In this document: positions 8,643-17,245 of the stretch, one piece after another
Position numbering within the stretch: position 1 is the stretch's first letter
Layout: each line of letters starts with the position of its first letter
Assembly: GCA_029260655.1 (NCBI GenBank)
Contig: JAJDCU010000069.1
Coordinates: forward strand, 34,852 to 98,851
Length of the DNA: 64,000 nucleotides
Source: Phycisphaeraceae bacterium
Lineage (GTDB): Bacteria; Planctomycetota; Phycisphaerae; Phycisphaerales; Phycisphaeraceae
Reading direction: 5' to 3'
Notes under the pieces: model-generated
What the model was told of the DNA's origin: nothing
Database searches by the model: none
Seen by the model: only the letters and a program-made list of their open reading frames with translations
Program-made: the position numbers and the translations under genes

Positions 8643-8858
8643 GGGTCCAGATTGTACGACAAGCGGTGGGAAAGGTTTGCAAGCGGCCCCCGTCCCCCGG
8701 TCGTCCCCCAGCCTCCCTCAGCGTATTCTTGAGGGATATGATGTTGGGCTGAAGTTGGGTCAGGCGGTGTGGCTGGGCGGGGGCCGGATGGGATATGCCA
8801 GATAGACAAAGCCGATGAGTCTCGTCGGTGGTTGTGTGTATTTAGGAGACGAAATCTG

Positions 8859-9461
8859 ATGAAAAAAACAATGATCGCCGTCACAGTTCTTTGTGTGGCT
8901 TCGATGCCGTTCGTGTTTGTCATCGCGGGTGAAGATGCTGGGCACGCGCAGCACGGGGCGGATAAACAGTTGCACGAACACCACGGGCAAGCAGAGGCAG
9001 AAACCAGCACAACCGGGGGAGCAGGTGCAACCCAGGGGTCAGAGACAGCGGACCCAGCCGAAGCGCTTTCGGCGGAGCTGCGCGATCTGCTGCGTCAGGA
9101 GATGACAAGCCTTGACCGTGCGATGGGCACGCTCGGCTCCGACATCGCGCAGGGCCGATGGGAGTCCGCCTCCAAGACCGCCGCCCAGGTCCGCGACAGC
9201 TTCATCCTTAAACAGGCCCTGACCCAGGAGCAGGCCCACGAGTTGCACGCCAAACTCCCCCAGGCTTTCATCGACCAGGATGTCCGGTTCCACACCCAGG
9301 CCGACAAACTGGCGGACGCAACCCACCGCCGCGACCCCGAGCTGAGCGTGTTCTATTACGCCCAGATGATGAACGCATGTGTGCAGTGCCACACGACCCA
9401 AGCCCTCAACCGCTTCCCGGGGTTCCGTCTGGATGTCCCTACTGGGGACGGGCATGAGTAA
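8859..9461 (+). CDS. Secreted monohaem cytochrome, cytochrome c'-like
   Basis: A protein of 200 residues. ATG at 8859 is preceded by TTAGGAGAC; the upstream extension of the frame is not needed. The signal peptide covers residues 1-23. A His-rich stretch (GHAQHGADKQLHEHH) and a Thr/Gly/Ala linker follow. A helical domain ends in CVQCH at residues 174-178, just 22 residues from the C-terminus. One haem-binding motif near the end of a helical bundle is the architecture of cytochrome c' and related c-type cytochromes. The His-rich linker might bind copper or nickel (inference). Probably periplasmic; partner unknown. It is not in an obvious operon. Confidence 0.75.
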   Translation: MKKTMIAVTVLCVASMPFVFVIAGEDAGHAQHGADKQLHEHHGQAEAETSTTGGAGATQGSETADPAEALSAELRDLLRQEMTSLDRAMGTLGSDIAQGRWESASKTAAQVRDSFILKQALTQEQAHELHAKLPQAFIDQDVRFHTQADKLADATHRRDPELSVFYYAQMMNACVQCHTTQALNRFPGFRLDVPTGDGHE

Positions 9462-9729
9462 GGGGGCGTGTTGGCGTTGGGCATAGTTTAAGCACGGTCA
9501 CTTACGGCCGAGACCGCGGCCTCCGCGCAGCGCGCCTTGCGTGTCCGGCGTGACGCCTGCGGTTGCGTGGGTTCAAGCGGTGCACCACTACTAATCCGAC
9601 AGCCTGGGCCGGGCGGCGGGTGTTATGGCGGACTTGGCTGGGATCGTTCTGGCTTGGGCGGCGTAAGGCTGCTAGAGTCGAGGATTGTTACACGGCCCTT
9701 CGCCCATCAGTTAGCACCGAACACCGATC

Positions 9730-10206
9730 ATGGCACGTACCTCTGTTGAAGACGCCGGCTCGATTCCCTGCAAGATCCGTCTGCTTGGCCGGGAGATCAC
9801 CGCGTGTTCGGCTCGCTTGCTCGAACCTTTGGATCTGACACCCAGCCAGTCCGAATTCCTCTACCACCTCACGCATGGCCAGACGTCCCCGTCGAAGATC
9901 GCCCGCATGATGGGGATCGATGCGTCCAACCTCTCGCGGATGATTCGGCAGTTCGAGCAGCGGGGCCTGATCAAGCGCAAGGCCGACGAAGACAACCGCA
10001 CCCGTGTCGCACTGATCGCCACCGCCGCCGGCCGTGCGCTCGCCAAAGCCTCGGACCCGCACGCCTATCTGATCAGGGACACGATCAAGCAGACCCTGTC
10101 CGACTCGGAGACCAGGTCTCTGCTGCGGTCGATGCGCAAGCTTAGCGACGCCTTGGCGGACTTGGACGCCGGGGACCTTCAAAAGCCCGCCCGCCGCCGC
10201 CGATAA
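9730..10206 (+). CDS. MarR-family transcriptional regulator
   Basis: A protein of 158 residues with the winged-helix pattern of MarR proteins. The helix-turn-helix is at about residues 50-80 (SPSKIARMMGIDASNLSRMIRQFEQRGLI), followed by the wing with the typical DNRTRVALIATAAGR segment and a helical C-terminal dimerisation region. The single Cys at residue 14 and a second at about 28 could make it redox-responsive, but this is not shown. Immediately downstream are two copies of a 19-base repeat overlapping -35-like boxes. They lie before a small secreted peptide gene and are the obvious candidate operators. MarR proteins usually repress neighbouring genes and are released by a ligand or oxidant. 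Confidence 0.85.
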   Translation: MARTSVEDAGSIPCKIRLLGREITACSARLLEPLDLTPSQSEFLYHLTHGQTSPSKIARMMGIDASNLSRMIRQFEQRGLIKRKADEDNRTRVALIATAAGRALAKASDPHAYLIRDTIKQTLSDSETRSLLRSMRKLSDALADLDAGDLQKPARRRR

Positions 10207-10260
10207 CCCCCGCCGACACAGCGGACTTTTTTCCGGGCCCCTAATATTGATGGAATAGTA

Positions 10261-10315
10261 GTTGACTATACCACTGTTGTTTTCTACAGTGTTAAGGTTG
10301 ACTATACCACTATTG
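10261..10315 (+). promoter_or_regulatory. Tandem 19-base repeats: candidate MarR operators over a promoter
   Basis: GTTGACTATACCACTGTTG at 10261-10279 and GTTGACTATACCACTATTG at 10297-10315 differ at one base and are 36 bases apart. Each contains TTGACT, a good -35 box. For the first copy, TACAGT follows at a 17-base spacing (10285-10290). Part of the first copy is an imperfect palindrome (TAGT..ACTA). The stretch is strikingly AT-rich for this genome. I infer operator/promoter sequences for the peptide gene at 10382. Confidence 0.55.
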
Positions 10316-10381
10316 CGTATATCAGCATATCCGGTCGTGTGCCCGGATGCCCTCCCCCGCGATCCATTAAGGAATCTCCCC

Positions 10382-10576
10382 ATGAAGACATGTCGATCCC
10401 ATCTAAGCCGGATACCGACGCCGGTTATCGCCTTTGGCCTGGTTCTGGTCGGGGCCCTGGGCGTTGGCGGCGCTGCGCAGGCGCTGCTAGCCGACACCGC
10501 CACCCAGGTCGTCACAGACGATTCGGGCTCCGAGGCCAAGCCCGGGACCAAACCCAGCTGCGTCTGCGAGAAATGA
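10382..10576 (+). CDS. Small secreted peptide with C-terminal Cys-x-Cys
   Basis: A protein of 64 residues. The ATG at 10382 has AAGGAA about eight bases before it; an upstream TTG at 10262 lies in the repeat and is unlikely. Residues 1-35 are a clear signal peptide: basic start, hydrophobic VIAFGLVLVGALGVGG, and an A-rich cleavage region. The mature part is only about 30 residues, acidic (TDDSGSEAK), and ends PSCVCEK. The two Cys could bind a metal or form a disulphide. No known family. It sits between the tandem repeats and a good terminator, so it is probably a single-gene transcript controlled by the MarR protein. Confidence 0.55.
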   Translation: MKTCRSHLSRIPTPVIAFGLVLVGALGVGGAAQALLADTATQVVTDDSGSEAKPGTKPSCVCEK

Positions 10577-10588
10577 ACGCCACCCCCT

Positions 10589-10633
10589 GGCCCCCTGCCG
10601 GACAACGGATTTGTTCTGTGGGGGGCCGTTTTT
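10589..10633 (+). terminator. Rho-independent terminator after the small peptide gene
   Basis: GGCCCCC (10589-10595) pairs with GGGGGCC (10621-10627), with further pairing of GACAAC-side bases to GTTCTG. GTTTTTG follows, a run of five T at 10629-10633. Confidence 0.75.
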
Positions 10634-10760
10634 GATTGCGACCCGTGATTGACCCGCCTCCGCAGCGGGTGTGGTTGATCTCAAGCAGATCATCAGACCC
10701 GCCCAGTTTGTCCCGTTCTTTTTTTGTTTCTGACACCTACCATTTTTTGGAGAACCTGTT

Positions 10761-11525
10761 ATGCAGATGAAGTTACCGAGTTTCCCGCAGCTAGCCTGCC
10801 TTCTAGTCGTCACCCTGAGTCAGCCCGTCATAGCTCAGGACACACACCAGACCCAGCCGGAAGTCCGGCAGACCCAGATCACCTTTGAGCAGGGCAAACT
10901 CATCGAGGCCGCGTTTATCAAGATCACCCCGGGGATGGAAACGCGGCTCGATGAAGAATATTTCAGCAAGGCGATGCCGCTTGCGATGTCCTACGGCATG
11001 AAGCCCCTGGGCCTGTTCAAAGTCACCCGGGTCGAGCTGGGCGAAGACGACGCGGGTCTGTGGGGCTTCTTCGAATGGCCCAGCCTGGAAGCCAAAGAGC
11101 GGTTCGACGCCGACCCTCAGTTCGTCAAGCTCCGCGCGATCCGTGACAGCATGCTGGACTCGGTCAAGATGATCTATCTCAGCGTCGCCGAGACCACGAC
11201 AACCACCATCCGTGAAGACCGCCTCTACGAGTTCTTCGGCGGCTGGATCAACCGGCACAACGGTGCGCACCTTCAGCAGTATTTCGAGATCGCCGGGCCC
11301 TGGCTCGCCAATCACGGCGTCGTCTTCCCGGTGCGGTTCAACATTGTCGGCTCGCCCGAGGAGTACCACTTCCTGCCCGACACGGTCGGCTTCGTAGAGT
11401 GGCCGAACCGCTCTGTGAAGCAGGCGTGGTTTGATTCTGATCAGTTCAAGGCCGTGGGCTACCACCGGGCACTGGCGGCGGACCGGCTCTATGCGGTCGA
11501 GTCCAAGTTTGTCTTCAAACAGTAA
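10761..11525 (+). CDS. Secreted protein with two NIPSNAP/DUF1330-like alpha-beta barrel domains
   Basis: A protein of 254 residues with a signal peptide (1-25) and GGAGAA before the ATG. Two domains of about 100 residues follow, each in the dimeric alpha+beta barrel pattern. The first (about 45-145) has FIKITPGME, FFEWPSLEAKERFDADPQF and a closing strand. The second (about 150-250) has FGGWINRHNGAHLQQYF, FVEWPNRSVKQAWFDSDQFK and a closing strand. The shared WP[SN] + [KR]xx[FW]xDxxxF signature shows internal duplication. Such barrels often bind haem-like or small aromatic ligands or act as cofactor-free monooxygenases; none of those activities is provable here. It follows the MarR/peptide unit and may belong to the same response. 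Confidence 0.7.
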   Translation: MQMKLPSFPQLACLLVVTLSQPVIAQDTHQTQPEVRQTQITFEQGKLIEAAFIKITPGMETRLDEEYFSKAMPLAMSYGMKPLGLFKVTRVELGEDDAGLWGFFEWPSLEAKERFDADPQFVKLRAIRDSMLDSVKMIYLSVAETTTTTIREDRLYEFFGGWINRHNGAHLQQYFEIAGPWLANHGVVFPVRFNIVGSPEEYHFLPDTVGFVEWPNRSVKQAWFDSDQFKAVGYHRALAADRLYAVESKFVFKQ

Positions 11526-11590
11526 CCGCCTCGATTGAATGCGGCGGGCTCGGTCGGGGAAAAAGTATGCCCCGCTCGGCACCTGGTCGT

Positions 11591-11614
11591 GCCCCCGCAT
11601 TTTTCGGGCTTTTT
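11591..11614 (+). terminator. Weak terminator after the barrel protein gene
   Basis: GCCC (11591-11594) or CCCG (11594-11597) pairs with GGGC or CGGG at 11605-11609, followed by TTTTT (11610-11614). The stem is only four pairs. Confidence 0.35.
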
Positions 11615-11697
11615 GGCATGCGAGCCCGGGATGATTTTGCCCGGCGATCACCCTTGCGTATTCGCCCCACGGTTCGGCCGCCGGTACCTTAAGGCCG

Positions 11698-13290
11698 ATG
11701 ACTTTGCTGACCGCACCGATCACCGTCCGCGATCTGGAACAAGCCCTGGCCGACAGCGCCCGCGCCGGGGAGCTGGGCGCGGACCTGGTCGAGTTCCGGA
11801 TCGACACCTTCACCGACGACCCCAAAGCCGTGACCGAGCTGGTTCAGCTCTCGGCGTTGCCCTGCATCATTACCTGCCGGCCGACCTGGGAGGGCGGGGC
11901 GTATGACGGGGACGAGCAGACACGGATCGCTGCATTGGAGCACGCAGGGATGGGGGCGCGCAAGCCGGTGTATATCGACCTGGAACTGGCCGCCTATCAG
12001 AAGTCGGCGAATCTTCGGCAGAAGGTCGGGTTGGTTGTGGATGATCCGGACCGTCCGCGCCAGGTCGACACCGGGCTGATCCTTTCAAGTCACGACTTTC
12101 AGCAAAGGCCAAGCGACCTGCTTCGGAAGATCAAGGACATGGCCGACGCCCCGCGCTGCCGGGTCATCAAGGTTGCCTGGCAGGCGCGTTCATTGCGAGA
12201 CAACCTGGAGGCGTTCGAGTTGATCGGTCAGCAGGTCAAGCCGACGATCGCGCTATGTATGGGCGAGTTCGGGTTGGCTTCACGGGTGCTGGCGAAGAAG
12301 TTCGGGGCGCTGTTGACGTTCGCCTCGCTCGATGAAGATTCCGGCACCGCGCCGGGACAACCGACGCTGCGGGAGATCAAGAACCTTTATCGCTGGGACG
12401 CGGTCGACGCCCTGACCCGCGTGTTCGGGGTGATCGGGTTCCCGGTTGGGCACTCGATGAGTCCGCCGACGCACAACGCCGGGTTCGACGCGACCGACAC
12501 CAACAGCGTCTACCTGCCGATGCCGATCCCGCCTGAGTACGAACACTTCAAGGCGACGGTGTCGAGTTGGCTGGCCTCGCCGGCGCTGCACTTCGGCGGC
12601 GCGAGTGTGACGATCCCACATAAAGAAAACCTGCTGAAGTTTGTGAAGGAGCAGGGCCCCCGGGGTGAAGTCGAGGAATTGGCCGAGCGGATCGGCGCGG
12701 CAAACACGCTGGCTGTGCGTGACGACGGCTCGCTGTACGCCTGCAACACCGACTACGCCGCGGCGCTGGACGCGGTGTGTGATGGGTTATCGATTGCACG
12801 TGAAGGGCTTGAAGGCAAGCGGGTCGCTGTGATCGGCGCCGGGGGCGCGGCCCGCGCGGTCGTCGCCGGGTTTGCGCATTACGGTGCAGATGTCACGATC
12901 TACAACCGTACTGCCGATCGCGCCCAGGAATTGGCGGATCAGTTCGGCGCCAAGGCCGCGCCGCTCAACGATCTGTCGACTTGTGAGGCGGATGTCTACA
13001 TTAACTGCACCCCGATCGGCATGCACCCGAACATTGACGCTTCGCCGATCCCAGGCGACACGCTCCCCGTGGGTATTGGGCCGGGCACGGTCGTGTTCGA
13101 CACGATCTACAACCCGGTCGAAACGAAGCTATTGTCTCTGGCCAAGGCGGCCGGTTGTGTGACGATCCCGGGGACGGAGATGTTTGTCCGGCAGGCGGCG
13201 GCGCAGTTTAAACTGTGGACCGGCAAGGACGCGCCGCTGGGTATTTTCAGGGACGTCCTCGCCGAACACTTGAAAGCTCATGGCGAGTGA
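11698..13290 (+). CDS. aroDE: Bifunctional 3-dehydroquinate dehydratase / shikimate dehydrogenase
   Basis: A fusion of 530 residues covering steps 3 and 4 of the shikimate pathway. Residues 1-225 are a type I (Schiff-base) dehydroquinase: VEFRID near 31, SSHDF with the catalytic His, and RVIKVAW with the Schiff-base Lys. Residues 240-530 are shikimate dehydrogenase: GFPVGHSMSP shikimate-binding motif, VTIPHK with catalytic Lys, and the NADP Rossmann motif GAGGAARA followed by YNRT. The order is the same as in plant and some chlamydial/planctomycete AroDE proteins. The last 13 bases overlap the end of the convergent deacetylase-like gene. Confidence 0.92.
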   Translation: MTLLTAPITVRDLEQALADSARAGELGADLVEFRIDTFTDDPKAVTELVQLSALPCIITCRPTWEGGAYDGDEQTRIAALEHAGMGARKPVYIDLELAAYQKSANLRQKVGLVVDDPDRPRQVDTGLILSSHDFQQRPSDLLRKIKDMADAPRCRVIKVAWQARSLRDNLEAFELIGQQVKPTIALCMGEFGLASRVLAKKFGALLTFASLDEDSGTAPGQPTLREIKNLYRWDAVDALTRVFGVIGFPVGHSMSPPTHNAGFDATDTNSVYLPMPIPPEYEHFKATVSSWLASPALHFGGASVTIPHKENLLKFVKEQGPRGEVEELAERIGAANTLAVRDDGSLYACNTDYAAALDAVCDGLSIAREGLEGKRVAVIGAGGAARAVVAGFAHYGADVTIYNRTADRAQELADQFGAKAAPLNDLSTCEADVYINCTPIGMHPNIDASPIPGDTLPVGIGPGTVVFDTIYNPVETKLLSLAKAAGCVTIPGTEMFVRQAAAQFKLWTGKDAPLGIFRDVLAEHLKAHGE

Positions 13291-14096
13291 GTTTTTATAC
13301 GCGTCGGATCAAGTAGCTCATCGACCCGGACGAATCGGTAGCCGCGCTCGCGCAGCGCGTCGATCAAATCACCGAGAAGCCGGTACATCTTGTCTTCACG
13401 TTCTCCGCCTAGGTGTAGTAGCAGCAGGTGGCCGTTGAGCCCGTCGGGGTCGGTCTGTTCACATTCGAGGATGTCTGCAAGGATCTTTCGTGACGGGCGA
13501 AACGTCTCATGCCCTTCCGGGGCCCAGTCCCTGTGCGACCCGCTGCCGGTCGAGAAGTTGAACAGTATGCAGTTGAGATCATGCGCCCAGATAGCGTGCC
13601 GGGTGTTGTACCACTCGTACGGCGGGATGAAGTAGATCACTTCCCCCATCGGCATCGCGCCGTACCCGCGCAAAGAATCGATGTTTTTGCGCAGGTCGTC
13701 CTTGAACTGTTCTTCGGTGACCAGTGTTACCCGCCGGTCATTCCATGGGGCGTACAGCAGGTGCCCGTGCGAATGTGGCCCGAGGTAGTGGCCCTCGTCC
13801 ACCATCCTGCGCAGCCACACGCCGTACCCTTGCGCAGCCACATAGCCGCCGGTCACGAAGAAAGACGCCTTGACACCGTTATCCAAAAGCGTATCGAGGA
13901 TCAGTTCGGAGCCTTCGCCCTTGTCGCCGCCGGTGAAGATCAGCGCCAATTCCTTGCGTGTCCGGTCGCCTCGCGTGACGCCGCCTTGGACGAAGGTCCA
14001 GGCCGGGTCGATCGTAAACGGGTCTGACCCGGCGCAGCCGACGCCCGCGAGCATTGCTACACCGATCATGACCGCCATAAGCTTCCCGTGAATCAT
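13278..14096 (-). CDS. Polysaccharide deacetylase-like (NodB fold) lipoprotein, variant first motif
   Basis: Start ATG at 14096 overlaps the GH9 stop as ATGA, so translation is probably coupled; an in-frame ATG two codons earlier is possible. The N-terminus is a signal sequence ending in a Cys (LAGVGC), a loose lipobox. The NodB-like fold shows as KASFFVTGGYV and the metal motif PHSHGH (His-x3-His). The usual first motif TFDDG is replaced by IFTGGDKGEG, so the two consecutive Asp of classic enzymes are absent. Bacteroides-type deacetylase relatives show a similar TGDEF variant, as I remember. Later segments include YFIPPYEWYN and HLLLLHLGGE. Expected role: envelope-associated removal of acetyl groups from sugars released with the neighbouring GH9 enzyme, if it is active. 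Confidence 0.75.
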   Translation of the reverse strand: MIHGKLMAVMIGVAMLAGVGCAGSDPFTIDPAWTFVQGGVTRGDRTRKELALIFTGGDKGEGSELILDTLLDNGVKASFFVTGGYVAAQGYGVWLRRMVDEGHYLGPHSHGHLLYAPWNDRRVTLVTEEQFKDDLRKNIDSLRGYGAMPMGEVIYFIPPYEWYNTRHAIWAHDLNCILFNFSTGSGSHRDWAPEGHETFRPSRKILADILECEQTDPDGLNGHLLLLHLGGEREDKMYRLLGDLIDALRERGYRFVRVDELLDPTRIKTHSP

Positions 14097-15712
14097 TCCC
14101 ACACCTCGATCAGCAATAGCAGCGACACGGTCCCGTCGATGATCGGCTCGTTGGTGGAGAAGTCTGCGAACAGGTCGTGGTAGACGCCTGCGTCGGATTG
14201 GAACCGTGCGAGGGTGTCGTCACCGAAGTCTCCGAACTTCAGCCCGTCGTTGATGTCCTTGTAGACCGGGCCGTCGACGAGCCCGCCGACGGGCAGGTGC
14301 TTTTTCAGTTTCCAGAAAAGGTGATGCGGCTTGCTCGACGCGACGCCGTCTTCGGGCACGCCGATCACCATCGAGACGCCCCAGGGGTTTCGGCCGAAGA
14401 TCCAGTCGCGTGCCTCGGCGGCGAGCATGCGGTAGGCCGTGTCGCCGGTCATCTGTTCGTAGAGCTTCGCCTGTGTGGCGAAGGCGATGACGTCGTTGGT
14501 CGAGCACCAGACCAGGGGCGTTCCCAGGCGGTAGGGGTTTTTCTCCGCCTCGATGCGCAGGCGCTCCAGGCCGTCGCGGTAGTAGGCCGCGAGCCTGGCT
14601 TTGGTTGCTTCGTCGGCGTGCGGGTACAGCCGCCAGTGCGCGAGGTTGACGTAGGGGAAGAACTCGTAGTGCCCGTGTCGGCCCTTGCCCATCCACCGGC
14701 TGGCCCCGGCGGGTTGGGCGAAGCGAAGCGCGTCGTCGAGGTACGCCTTGTTGCCGGTGGCGATGAAGAGTTCGGTCGCCGCCCACTGCAGGTCGTCGTG
14801 GTAGGTGCTTTCGCCGTAGTAGTAGGGGGCTCTGACGGGGACGGACATGGCGCAGCCGGGCTTATTCTTGGCGAGTTGGTACATCGACCTGGCGGTGTCG
14901 AGCTCGCCCGCCAGCGCCATCGCGGCCGCGGCGCGTCCGGCCAGACTGGCGAGGCCGGATGATTCGTTTTTGTGTTTGGGGCCCTCTGGTTTTCCGGTTG
15001 CGCGCCACGCCGAGCGCGGGCCGCCTGGGCCGTGGCCGTAGTCGGACTGGTCATCGTGCCAGAGGGTGTTCGGTGGCAGGTGATCGCGGTCGTCGCCGAT
15101 CTGGACGTAGATCGTTTCCGCATCCGGGTGGATCCTGCGCATAAGCTGCGCACCCCAGTCGGCCTCGTCCTCGTGCCCGGCCAGGTACAGCGCGGCGACG
15201 CAGTAGGTCGTGGTGATCATGTGCTTGAGCCGGTCGCCCGCATCGTGCCAACCGCCGCGCAGGTCCACGCGCTCGCCGGTGATTGTGTCGATCCCGTCTT
15301 CCTGGTGGCAACGTTCGCCGGTAACCGGGTTTTCACCACAGCGCTGCAGTTGCATGAACTCGATCAGCTTCCCGGGCACGCTTTCGTACACATCTTCGCC
15401 GATGCCGAACGGCAGGGACTCGACATCTTTGAACACCACACGGTATTTCCCGGACGTGGCCAGGGCCGAGAAGTTCAGCCGGTAGTTGTGCGCGAACGGC
15501 CCCCATGCGCCTTGATCCTCACCGATGTCGGCAGAGAAAGCACCTACCTGGAACGTTCCCTCAAGCGGCTGAGCGCTTGAGAGTACCGCAATCTTCGGGT
15601 CGTCAGGCAGGTAGCCGATCTGGTTGGCCCGGATCCAGACGCTTTCAGCGCGGGCGGTCGCAGTCAACGATACAGCGAACAGAAAAGTCAGCGTTGCCAC
15701 AGACAGGCGCAT
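14093..15712 (-). CDS. Glycoside hydrolase family 9 enzyme with N-terminal Ig-like (CelD_N) domain
   Basis: A protein of 539 residues. Signal peptide 1-22. An immunoglobulin-like CelD_N module is at about 24-108 (starts VWIRANQIGYLPDDPK). The GH9 (alpha/alpha)6 barrel runs from about 112 to the end. The family signature GGWHDAGD places the catalytic base Asp pair at 157 and 160. The C-terminal DFSTNEP gives the acid Glu at 522. GH9 members are endoglucanases or exo-acting beta-glucosidase/glucosaminidase types; those with a CelD_N domain and no carbohydrate-binding module are often exo-acting. The coupled deacetylase-like gene fits a glucosamine-containing substrate (inference). Confidence 0.88.
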   Translation of the reverse strand: MRLSVATLTFLFAVSLTATARAESVWIRANQIGYLPDDPKIAVLSSAQPLEGTFQVGAFSADIGEDQGAWGPFAHNYRLNFSALATSGKYRVVFKDVESLPFGIGEDVYESVPGKLIEFMQLQRCGENPVTGERCHQEDGIDTITGERVDLRGGWHDAGDRLKHMITTTYCVAALYLAGHEDEADWGAQLMRRIHPDAETIYVQIGDDRDHLPPNTLWHDDQSDYGHGPGGPRSAWRATGKPEGPKHKNESSGLASLAGRAAAAMALAGELDTARSMYQLAKNKPGCAMSVPVRAPYYYGESTYHDDLQWAATELFIATGNKAYLDDALRFAQPAGASRWMGKGRHGHYEFFPYVNLAHWRLYPHADEATKARLAAYYRDGLERLRIEAEKNPYRLGTPLVWCSTNDVIAFATQAKLYEQMTGDTAYRMLAAEARDWIFGRNPWGVSMVIGVPEDGVASSKPHHLFWKLKKHLPVGGLVDGPVYKDINDGLKFGDFGDDTLARFQSDAGVYHDLFADFSTNEPIIDGTVSLLLLIEVWE

Positions 15713-15769
15713 GGATGTGCTCCCTGGACCGGTGTCAGTCCCCGGTGATTGTACCGACCGAGGCCGGGG

Positions 15770-16204
15770 TCAGACGTGCGACTCGAACGCGGCCTCGTAG
15801 TGTCGCAGTTGGGGTTTTTCACCGGCGGGCAGGTTCACGCCGACGACATCGAACCGGATCGGTTGGTTTTGCAGCTTGTAGCGCCTCACGATCTGCGCCG
15901 CCAGGGCGGTCAGGCGGCGCTGTTTGTGGTGATCGACGCGGAGTTCGGGCAGGGCGTTTACATCTTCGGCCGACTTGACCTCGACGATCACGACCGTCCG
16001 CTTATCCGGCGCCAAGGCGACGATGTCGATTTCACCAAAACGGTTGCGGAGGTTGCGCGCCAGCAGGCGGTAGCCTTTGCGTTTGAGCATTTTAGCTGCG
16101 GCACGCTCGCCTTTGCTGCCGACGACAGACCGGCTTTGGGCCCACCGCCGAAACCGGTCGGCGTGTTCCAGCAGGCTTCTGCATGCGCCGCGGAAATTGG
16201 CCAC
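15770..16204 (-). CDS. YraN/UPF0102 family nuclease-like protein
   Basis: A protein of 144 residues. It has the family's core: GERAAAKMLKRKGY, then NRFGEIDIVAL and VVIVEVKSA, giving the E..D..ExK arrangement of endonuclease-like folds, followed by HHKQRRL. Length is typical (about 120-140). Known of the family: predicted Holliday-junction-resolvase-like fold, cellular role unclear. The N-terminal 30 residues are basic extra sequence. It begins six bases downstream of the PPIase stop, so the two are co-transcribed. Confidence 0.85.
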   Translation of the reverse strand: MANFRGACRSLLEHADRFRRWAQSRSVVGSKGERAAAKMLKRKGYRLLARNLRNRFGEIDIVALAPDKRTVVIVEVKSAEDVNALPELRVDHHKQRRLTALAAQIVRRYKLQNQPIRFDVVGVNLPAGEKPQLRHYEAAFESHV

Positions 16205-16210
16205 GACCCG

Positions 16211-17245
16211 TTACCGCGCCGCCTGGGCGTAACGGTCCACCGTGATATCCAGCAGGGTCATGGTCATCTTCTCGATCGAGTTGTAGCTGCCTTGTTCGAA
16301 CAGCCTGTCGCGGTACCGGGTGGATTGCTCTCGGAACTGCTGCTCGAACAACAGCAGGTGGATCTGTACCTGCATCTGCATCAGGGGTTTGCCTTTAGGC
16401 TGGTTGATCTGCTGGACGTGGACGAACCACAAACGGTCGGCGACCGGTATCGGCCCGGCGGTCTGGCCGGCGTCGAGCTTAAGCGTGGCGGCGTTGACCT
16501 TCGGGTCGGCGAAGAGCTGGTCCCCGGCCATCTCGCCCATCAACCCGCCGGTGTCAGGCCTGAAAAGGTTCACATCGTCCGCCGCGGCCTCTGTGAACGG
16601 CATCCCGCTATCCAACAGCGTGCGGATGTGCTCGGCCTCTTCGTCGGAGTCGACCTGGATCACGCAGACCGTCCGCGTGGCGGGGGGGTTGAACTGGTCG
16701 TTGTGTTCTAAGTAGTAGCGTTTGACGTCTTTGCGCGTGACGTTGACCATGGGGTAGAGCTTCTGGCGCATGTAGCGTTCGACGACGGCCGTCTGCCGCC
16801 ACTGCTCGAGGGTCTGGTCCAGGTTCAGCCCGGTCTTCTGGATGAGGTTGGCCTGGGCGAGGGCGGGCGAGCCCTGGCCGTATTCCCGCAGGAGGTTCTC
16901 CCGCTGGCCCGCCATCGCGCCTGCCAACCCGCGGCGCTCCTGCTCTGAGAGGTCGCGCTGGGCCTCGCCGTAGATCAGCGCGTCGGTGACCATGCCGTTG
17001 AGCCTGGAGGCGATCAGCACCGCGGCGCGTTTGCGGAAGACGTCTCGCGGCAGCTCCCTGCCCAGGGCGGCCAGTTGCTCCTGGATCGGCTCCAGCACGA
17101 CGTTGGTGTAGATCGCCTGGCCGTTGACCTGCCCGACCATGCCGTCGACGTTGTAGGCCTTGGACCAGACGACCCCCGGCCACGCCCAGACGGAGATCGC
17201 CAGTATCCATACCCAACCGGGTCGATTAAGCGGCTTGAAGTTCAT
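16211..17245 (-). CDS. Secreted SurA/PpiC-like peptidyl-prolyl isomerase
   Basis: A protein of 344 residues. ATG at 17245 gives a proper signal peptide (PGWVWILAISVWAWPGVVWS); the frame extends 26 codons upstream without support. A SurA-type N-terminal helical domain follows (VDGMVGQVNGQAIYTNVV, then long charged helices). The C-terminal region is a parvulin-type domain: ATRTVCVIQVDS, ADDVNLFRPDTGGLMGEM and AGPIPVADRLWFVHV. This is a periplasmic chaperone for outer-membrane or surface proteins. The parvulin part is divergent, so catalytic activity is uncertain. First gene of a minus-strand unit with yraN. Confidence 0.75.
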   Translation of the reverse strand: MNFKPLNRPGWVWILAISVWAWPGVVWSKAYNVDGMVGQVNGQAIYTNVVLEPIQEQLAALGRELPRDVFRKRAAVLIASRLNGMVTDALIYGEAQRDLSEQERRGLAGAMAGQRENLLREYGQGSPALAQANLIQKTGLNLDQTLEQWRQTAVVERYMRQKLYPMVNVTRKDVKRYYLEHNDQFNPPATRTVCVIQVDSDEEAEHIRTLLDSGMPFTEAAADDVNLFRPDTGGLMGEMAGDQLFADPKVNAATLKLDAGQTAGPIPVADRLWFVHVQQINQPKGKPLMQMQVQIHLLLFEQQFREQSTRYRDRLFEQGSYNSIEKMTMTLLDITVDRYAQAAR

